Part shown: one piece after another, positions 57,301 to 64,000 of the stretch | Numbering within the stretch: the first letter of the stretch is position 1 | Layout of the letters: every line of letters starts with the position of its first letter | From: Nocardiopsis sp. CNR-923 | Lineage (GTDB): Bacteria; Actinomycetota; Actinomycetes; Streptosporangiales; Streptosporangiaceae | Reading direction: 5' to 3' | NCBI RefSeq assembly: GCF_001942255.1 | Contig: NZ_MKKC01000098.1 | Coordinates: 124,001 to 188,000 of the forward strand | Length of the DNA stretch: 64,000 nt | The notes under the pieces: model-generated | Told to the model about the DNA's origin: nothing | Seen by the model: the letters and a program-made list of their open reading frames with translations, nothing else | Database searches by the model: none | Made by a program: the position numbers and the translations under genes

Positions 57301-58890
57301 TCAGTCCTCCAGGTCGATCTGACGGGAGATGTCCGCCTGGATCTCAGCCGAGATCGAGGCCAGGACGTCGTCCGGCACCGCGGAGTCCACGGTCAGGGCG
57401 ATGAGCGCCTTGCCGCCCTCCTGGTCCCGGATGACCTGCATGCCCGCGATGTTGACGCTGGCGTCGCCCAGCAGCGCGCCCACCTTGCCCACGATGCCCG
57501 GACGGTCCTCGTAGGAGAGGAACACCATGTGCTCGCTGAGGCTGATCTCCATGCCGTAGTTGTTGATCTCCACCAGCTTCTCGACCTGGCGGGGACCGGT
57601 CAGGGTGCCCGAGACCGACACCCGCTGACCGTCGGCGAGCACACCGCGCACGGTGATGAGGTTACGCCAGTCGCTGTTGTCGTCGCTGGTCACGAGGTTG
57701 ACCTCGACCCCGCGCTCCTTGGCCAGCAGCGGGGCGTTGACGAAGGTCACCGTGTCCTCGACCACGTCGGCGAACACGCCCTTGAGCGCGGCGAGCTCCA
57801 GCACCTTGACGTCGTGTGCGGCGATCTCGCCGCGCACCTCGACGTCGATCCGGCTGGCGATCGTCCCCGCCAGGGAGGTGAACACCCGGCCCAGCTTCTC
57901 GGTGAGGGGCAGACCCGGCTTGATCTCCTCGGCCACGCCCGTGCCCTGCACGTTCACCGCGTCGGGCACGAACTCGCCCGACAGCGCCAGCTTGACCGAG
58001 CGCGCCACCTGGGTGCCCGCCTTCTCCTGCGCCTCGGCGGTGCTGGCGCCCAGGTGCGGGGCCACGACGACGTTCTCGAACCCGAACAGCGGGCTGTCCG
58101 TGCACGGCTCCTTGGCGAAGACGTCGATCCCGGCGCCCGCGACGCGACCGTCCTTGAGCGCCCGGTACAGCGCGTCCTCGTCGAGGATCCCGCCGCGCGC
58201 GGCGTTGACGATCCGCACGTTCGGCTTGACCTTGCTCAACGCCTCGTCGCTGATCAGGCCGAGCGTGTCCTTGTTCTTGGGCAGGTGGATGGTGATGAAG
58301 TCGCTGCGCTCCAGCAGGTCGTCCAGGGTGGTCATCTCCACACCGATCTGCGCGGCCCGCGCGGGCTGCACGAACGGGTCGTAGGCGATGACCCTGGTGC
58401 CGAACGCCGACAGCCGCTGGGCGACCAGGGCGCCGATGCGACCCAGGCCGACGATACCGACGACCTTCTCGTACAGCTCCACACCCGTGTACTTCGAGCG
58501 CTTCCACTCCCCGTTGACGAGCGCGTTGTGCGCCGGGGCGGTGTTGCGCGCGCTGGCCAGCAGCAGGTTGATCGCCTGCTCGGCGGCGCTGATGATGTTG
58601 GAGGTCGGGGCGTTGACCACCAGGACGCCCGCCTTGGTGGCCGCGTCCACGTCGACGTTGTCCAGACCGACACCGGCGCGGGCGACCACCTGGAGGCGGT
58701 GGGCCGCGGCCAGGGCCTCGGCGTCGATCTTGGTCGCGCTGCGCACGATGACGGCGTCGACGTCGGCGATGGCCGGAAGGAGCTGGGAGCGGTCGGCCCC
58801 GTCGACGCGGCGGACCTCGAAGTCCTCTTCGAGCAGCGCGATTCCGGCGGGCGAGAGTTCTTCCGCTACGAGTACGGCGGGTTTGGGCAC
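57301..58890 (-). CDS. serA: D-3-phosphoglycerate dehydrogenase
   Basis: SerA catalyses the first step of serine synthesis. The 529-residue long-form protein starts at GTG 58890 (VPKPAVLVAEELSPAGIALL) behind AAGGAA. It has VARAGVGLDNVDVDAATKAG, the NAD-binding VVGIVGLGRIGALVAQRL, NAARGGILDEDAL and catalytic VVAPHLGASTAEAQEKAG. An intervening ASB domain follows, and a C-terminal ACT domain (HMVFLSYEDRPGIVGKVGALLG) presumably senses serine. It lies downstream of the ilvC terminator. Confidence 0.96.
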   Translation of the reverse strand: MPKPAVLVAEELSPAGIALLEEDFEVRRVDGADRSQLLPAIADVDAVIVRSATKIDAEALAAAHRLQVVARAGVGLDNVDVDAATKAGVLVVNAPTSNIISAAEQAINLLLASARNTAPAHNALVNGEWKRSKYTGVELYEKVVGIVGLGRIGALVAQRLSAFGTRVIAYDPFVQPARAAQIGVEMTTLDDLLERSDFITIHLPKNKDTLGLISDEALSKVKPNVRIVNAARGGILDEDALYRALKDGRVAGAGIDVFAKEPCTDSPLFGFENVVVAPHLGASTAEAQEKAGTQVARSVKLALSGEFVPDAVNVQGTGVAEEIKPGLPLTEKLGRVFTSLAGTIASRIDVEVRGEIAAHDVKVLELAALKGVFADVVEDTVTFVNAPLLAKERGVEVNLVTSDDNSDWRNLITVRGVLADGQRVSVSGTLTGPRQVEKLVEINNYGMEISLSEHMVFLSYEDRPGIVGKVGALLGDASVNIAGMQVIRDQEGGKALIALTVDSAVPDDVLASISAEIQADISRQIDLED

Positions 58891-59060
58891 AACGGTTCCT
58901 TTTCGGGTGGTGCTACCCGGACGGGTGGGGGGATCGGCCCGGGTGTGACGGCCGATCAAAAGTCTACTGCCGGAGTAGGGAAGCCCGTCGGCCGGTCGCT
59001 GTGTCGGGGACCGGGCGCACGCGCCCGCCCGCCACCCGCCGGAGGTCCCCACCCCGGGCA

Positions 59061-59096
59061 CGCGTCCGGGGCGGGTGGCCACCCGCCCCGGACGTG
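59061..59096 (-). terminator. Terminator of ilvBNC
   Basis: A nearly loopless 15-bp perfect palindromic stem (59064-59093), extended by three further pairs, starts 9 bases past the ilvC stop. Confidence 0.85.
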
Positions 59097-59104
59097 CCGG
59101 ATCG

Positions 59105-60696
<1,592 letters not shown>

Positions 60697-60713
60697 GGTG
60701 GTTAGGGCCTCTC

Positions 60714-62470
60714 CTAGTCCTCGTGTTCCCAGGTCGGCGCCATGTCGCGCGCGTACTGGATGCTGTCGTTGCTGACACCTGGGCCGACCATCGGCCAGAC
60801 CATGGCGTCGTGGTTCACGGTGAAGTCCACGACGACCGGGACGTCATCGATCGACATGGCCTTCTCGATGGTGGCGTCGATGTCCTCGGGGCGCTCGCAC
60901 CGCAGGCCGACACAACCGTACGCCTCCGAGAGCCGGACGAAGTCGGGGATCCGCACCTTCTCGTCCCTGGGGGCGGTCTGGAGGTCGGTGTTGGAGTAGC
61001 GCCCCTCGTAGAACAGGGTCTGCCACTGGCGGACCATGCCCAGGTTGCCGTTGTTGACGACGGCGACCTTGATCGGGACGCCCTCGATCGCGCAGGTGGC
61101 GAGCTCCTGGTTGGTCATCTGGAAGCAGCCGTCACCGTCGACCGACCACACCACGCGGTCCGGGTCGCCGACCTTGGCGCCGAGCGCGGCCGGGACCGAG
61201 AAGCCCATGGTGCCGAGGCCTCCGGAGTTCATGAAGGCCCCGGGGCGCTCGTAGTCGATGAACTGGGCGGCCCACATCTGGTGCTGGCCGACGCCCGCGA
61301 CGTAGCTGGCCTCGGGACCGGCGATCCTGCCCAGGCGCTGGATGACGGCCTGCGGGGACAGGCTGCCGTCGGTGGGCTCGTCGAAACCCTTCGGGTAGGT
61401 CGTGCGCAGCCGGTTGAGCTGGCTCCACCAGGCGGCGTAGTCGCCCTCGCGGCCCTTCTCCTGGTCGGCCCGCACCGCGACGACCAGGTCCGCCAGCACC
61501 TCGCGGCAGTCGCCGACGATCGGCACGTCCGCGTGGCGGTTCTGGAGATCTCCGCGGGGTCGATGTCGGCGTGGACGACCTTGGCGTCGGGGGCGAAGCT
61601 GTCGAGCCGGCCGGTGACGCGGTCGCGAAGCGGGCGCCAGGGCGACGATCAGGTCGGCCTTCTGCAGGGCGCCGACGGCGGCGACGTCGCCGTGCATGCC
61701 GGGCATGCCCACGCACAGGGGGTGGCTGTCGGGGAAGACGCCGCGGGCCATGAGGGTGGTGACCACGGGCACGCCGGTCAGTTCGGCCAGGACCCGCAGT
61801 TCGGCCGAGGCCCCGGCGCGCAGGACGCCGCCGCCCACGTACAGGACCGGGCGCTTGGCCTCGCTGATCATCCGGGCGGCCTCGCGGACCTGTTTGCCGT
61901 GCGGCTTGGTGACCGGGCGGTAGCCGGGCAGGTCCAGTCGCTCGGGCCAGGCGAAGTCCGCCGAGGCCTGGAGGGCGTCCTTGGAGATGTCCACCAGGAC
62001 GGGGCCGGGCCGGCCGGTGGAGGCGATGTGGAAGGCCTCGGCGACCGTGCGCGGGATGTCGCGGACGTTTTTGACGAGGAAGTTGTGCTTGGTGATCGGC
62101 ATCGTGATGCCGCAGATGTCGGCTTCCTGGAACGCGTCCGTGCCGATCATCGGGGAGGCCACCTGACCGGTGATCGCGACCATGGGGACCGAGTCCATGT
62201 GCGCGTCGGCGAGGGGGGTGACGAGGTTGGTGGCTCCGGGGCCGCTGGTCGCCATGCACACCCCGGGGCGACCCGTGGCGTAGGCGTAGCCTCGGCCGCG
62301 TGGCCCGCCCCCTGCTCGTGGCGCATCAGGATGTGGCGCACCTTGGCCGAGTCGTAGAGGGGGTCGTAGGCGGGGAGGATGGCGCCACCGGGAATCCCGA
62401 AGACAGTGTCAACGCCGGCGTGCTCCAGCGACCTGATCAGCGATTGGGCGCCGGTCATCTGCTCGGTCAT
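60714..62470 (-). CDS. ilvB: Acetolactate synthase large subunit, four apparent frameshifts
   Basis: This thiamine-pyrophosphate enzyme makes acetolactate and acetohydroxybutyrate, the first common step of branched-chain synthesis. ATG 62470 gives [21 protein letters not shown]. It has [19 protein letters not shown], the catalytic glutamate in [28 protein letters not shown] and the ThDP motif [15 protein letters not shown] with [14 protein letters not shown]. Bases are missing near 62291, 61638, 61626 and 61542. With them restored the protein is 586 residues, normal for the family. A leader with an attenuator precedes it. Confidence 0.94.
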
Positions 62471-62471
62471 C

Positions 62472-62657
62472 TCAAGATCCTTCAGCGAGGGTCCAGAGCG
62501 GCACTGCGGCTCTGGCGTGGTGGTCTGACGGCCTGGTCGGGCAATAAAAAAACCCCCACCGCCGATGCGGTTGAGGGGTGGCGCGCAGCAGAACCAGGTC
62601 AGCTGGCTGCGGCGCGCGACCAAGTACGAGAATCAGGGAGTTGCTCTGCACGGTCAC
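62472..62657 (-). CDS. ilvB leader open frame rich in branched-chain codons
   Basis: A GTG-started frame begins [14 protein letters not shown], with Leu-Ile-Leu-Val-Leu at 62622-62636, then PADLVLLRA. As written it runs 61 codons through the attenuator and stops one base before the ilvB start. A single indel near 62618 would instead end it shortly after LGSRAAAS at a TGA, like an ordinary leader peptide. Either reading points to attenuation by branched-chain amino acid supply. Confidence 0.6.
   Translation of the reverse strand: MTVQSNSLILVLGRAPQPADLVLLRATPQPHRRWGFFYCPTRPSDHHARAAVPLWTLAEGS
62545..62582 (-). terminator. Attenuator terminator in the ilvB leader
   Basis: An imperfect stem (CACCCC and CCGC pairing with GCGG and GGGGTG-like sequence) is followed on the transcript by seven T residues, 75 bases ahead of ilvB. 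This is a rare true U-tract for this genome. Confidence 0.75.
62581..62617 (-). promoter_or_regulatory. Pause/anti-attenuator stem of the ilvB leader
   Basis: GCGCGCCGCAG and CTGCTGCGCGC form an 11-bp stem with one mismatch, between the branched-chain codons and the terminator to which it is adjacent. Confidence 0.55.
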
Positions 62658-62703
62658 AACAGTGACCGAAGGAGTGGTGGCGCGTCAACAAGAACGACGA
62701 TTT

Positions 62704-62720
62704 GTCTCACTTTTTGAGAC
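62704..62720. promoter_or_regulatory. NdgR-type operator upstream of ilvB
   Basis: GTCTCA-CTTTT-TGAGAC is the most perfect copy of the shared palindrome, with 6-bp arms. It lies 47 bases ahead of the leader frame. The rest of the 225-base gap to the next gene holds no gene. Confidence 0.7.
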
Positions 62721-62882
62721 GCGAATTTCAGCATCCGACCGCACACGCTGACATGCTGCACCGTTGAACAGGGCAAACCCGACGAAGCGCCCCGCGCTGT
62801 GTAACACAGAACACGCCGGAGGTGTTCCGCGTGTCGCCGTCGGACGGGGACTCGTCCAGTCCGTGGACGGGCCCCGCGACGG

Positions 62883-63752
62883 TCAGCGGAACAGGTCCTC
62901 GGCCCGGTCCACCTTCGCGGCCCGGCGGACCCAGACACGCAGCGTCTCTCGGTCCGTCATCGCGTTGATCCGGTCGCGGACCTCATCGCTGACCACCAGA
63001 TCCCGGCCCTCCAGGAACTCGATGATCGCCTCGGTGAGGCCCAGGGTCTCTCCCTCACGGAAGGGGCGACCGATGAACTCGGTCTTGAACTCGTAGTCGC
63101 GCAGCTTCACGATCTCCTCCAGAGATCCCAGGGCCGCGGCGGACAACGCCGCGAGGACATAGTCAGAGTACAGCGAGGACGTCGACGCATCGAGGCTTCG
63201 CAAGGCCACCGACAAGGCCTCCAGCGCGGCTCGGTCCTCGGTGGGATTGGCAGCGATGGCCAGGGCCGTCAACACGGGGTGGTCGGCGGCCACCCGCTTG
63301 TCGGTGACGGGCTTGAGCGTGTCGAGGCCCAGTACCGTGGGCCGGACCTCGCCGCAGCCCATGTCGATGGGCTCGTCGTACCTCTGGGCCAGGGCCGAGG
63401 TAGGTGTCAGCACCAGCAGGGCGACCGGGCACTTCAGACGCAGTCGGGTGTAGGTGACGTAGGTGGGCCAGGTGTAGAGCTTATGAGGCTCCCACTTGCG
63501 CTGCGGCTCGGTGACGATCGCCAGCACGTGCACTGGATCGTCGCCCTCGCCGGGCAGGGGCGGACGTTTACAGACCACGACGTTGTCCGAGTTGATGTAC
63601 GGGAACGCCGTGCTCGTGGCCTCGGCGGCGTCGCAGCGCACCCGGGTGTGCTCGGGCAACGGCCTCCCGGTGGCCTCCTGGAGCAGCTCCGCCGCGAAAC
63701 CGGGGTCGTTCCGCAACAGGTCGAGGGGGAACTCGTGTTGGAATGAGGGCAT
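62883..63752 (-). CDS. Hypothetical protein resembling PD-(D/E)XK/Rpn-like actinobacterial family
   Basis: The function of this 289-residue protein is unknown. It begins MPSFQHEFPLDLLRNDPGFAAELL. The core VLAIVTEPQRKWEPHKLYTW and YVTYTRLRLKCPVALLVLTP resembles a family of actinobacterial proteins related to PD-(D/E)XK nuclease-like transposase/Rpn proteins, in which an acidic residue and a Lys/Trp/Pro stretch precede the CPVxLLV strand. The C-terminus (REGETLGLTEAIIEFLEGRDLVVSDEVRDRI) also matches that pattern. Such genes are often multicopy. The assignment is from memory of the family and is tentative. Confidence 0.65.
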   Translation of the reverse strand: MPSFQHEFPLDLLRNDPGFAAELLQEATGRPLPEHTRVRCDAAEATSTAFPYINSDNVVVCKRPPLPGEGDDPVHVLAIVTEPQRKWEPHKLYTWPTYVTYTRLRLKCPVALLVLTPTSALAQRYDEPIDMGCGEVRPTVLGLDTLKPVTDKRVAADHPVLTALAIAANPTEDRAALEALSVALRSLDASTSSLYSDYVLAALSAAALGSLEEIVKLRDYEFKTEFIGRPFREGETLGLTEAIIEFLEGRDLVVSDEVRDRINAMTDRETLRVWVRRAAKVDRAEDLFR

Positions 63753-63837
63753 GGCGCCAACGTAGCCAGTACACAGGCATCCGCACGGGTGAACGACGCA
63801 ACGTCCGGGTATGTCGCCGATGCCCGGGCGCGCACGG

Positions 63838-64000
63838 CTACAGGCTCGCGCCCGCCTCGCCCCCGACCAGCGCCTCCACGCCGCTGGCGGGCATCGGCCG
63901 GGCCACCAGGAAGCCCTGGCCGTGGTCGCAGCCCATCCCCCGTAGCTGTTCGAGCTGCTCGGCGCGTTCGATGCCCTCGGCCACCACCTGCACGCCCAGG
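63838..64000 (-). CDS. EAL-domain protein, C-terminal fragment
   Basis: The last 53 codons of a gene that enters from beyond the window. LGVQVVAEGIERAEQLEQL, GCDHGQGFLVARP and a short Ala/Gly-rich tail are the C-terminal hallmarks of EAL domains, the cyclic-di-GMP phosphodiesterases. Whether a GGDEF or membrane domain precedes it cannot be seen, and the catalytic EAL residues are outside the window. Confidence 0.88.
   Translation of the reverse strand, partial: LGVQVVAEGIERAEQLEQLRGMGCDHGQGFLVARPMPASGVEALVGGEAGASL

Noticed and set aside
62797..62809. CTGTGTAACACAG palindrome as a CRP-like site for ilvB
   Set aside because: The arms are only 5 bp, it differs from the CRP consensus spacing, and it lies well upstream of the better-supported operator.

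Overview
The window is a GC-rich (roughly 70% or more) actinobacterial chromosome segment. The protein sequences and gene order fit a Nocardiopsis-like member of the Streptosporangiales. The backbone follows the Streptomyces order trmD-rimM-khpA-rpsP-ffh-amt-ftsY-smc-acyP-mutM-rnc-rpmF-yceD-coaD-rsmD-recG-rpmB-thiL, then ddl-gpsA-plsC-hup-leuDC-ndgR-tRNA-gltX, then cimA/ilvE/leuB/serA/ilvCNB. It is a housekeeping region, with no prophage, insertion sequence or CRISPR array seen.

Layout. 1-8.4 kb: RNA modification and ribosome genes (trmD, rimM, khpA, rpsP), signal recognition particle genes (ffh, ftsY), a lipoprotein and an ammonium transporter. 8.5-13.8 kb: an accessory insert with a two-gene corrinoid ABC transporter under a cobalamin riboswitch and a secreted subtilase. 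14-25.4 kb: smc, a small coiled-coil protein, acyP, mutM, rnc, rpmF, yceD, coaD, rsmD and recG, all on the minus strand. 25.8-30.6 kb: rpmB, a CBM2-like membrane protein, thiL, a Lrp-type RAM protein, and a divergent DUF3105/DUF305 pair. 30.9-37.3 kb: cytochrome bd oxidase and its assembly exporter (cydA, cydB, cydD, cydC). 37.4-43.9 kb: an EI24 protein, ddl, a PLP trans-sulfuration enzyme, gpsA, plsC, a coenzyme F420 guanylyltransferase and HU. 44.2-52.4 kb: leuDC, the IclR regulator ndgR, two tRNA-Glu and one tRNA-Gln, gltX, an SGNH hydrolase, a FAH-family enzyme and a DUF3152 protein. 52.4-62.5 kb: a branched-chain amino acid and serine block (cimA, ilvE, leuB, serA, ilvC, ilvN, ilvB). The window ends with a PD-(D/E)XK-like protein and the tail of an EAL-domain protein.

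Regulation is the richest part. A 17-bp palindrome, approximately GTCTCA-N5-CGAGAC, occurs upstream of leuC/ndgR, cimA, leuB (twice) and ilvB, and I read it as the NdgR operator set. cimA and ilvB also carry transcription attenuators, each with a leader peptide rich in Leu, Ile and Val. Further candidates are a cobalamin riboswitch, a GlnR-like site behind amt, and a cluster of dyads at cydA.

Quality warning. At least 13 protein genes, most of them essential, read only if single-base indels are assumed, nearly always one missing base in a short G or C run. A uniform sequencing or assembly error is far more likely than gene decay. For those genes I give the full span of the intact gene and the approximate indel positions.
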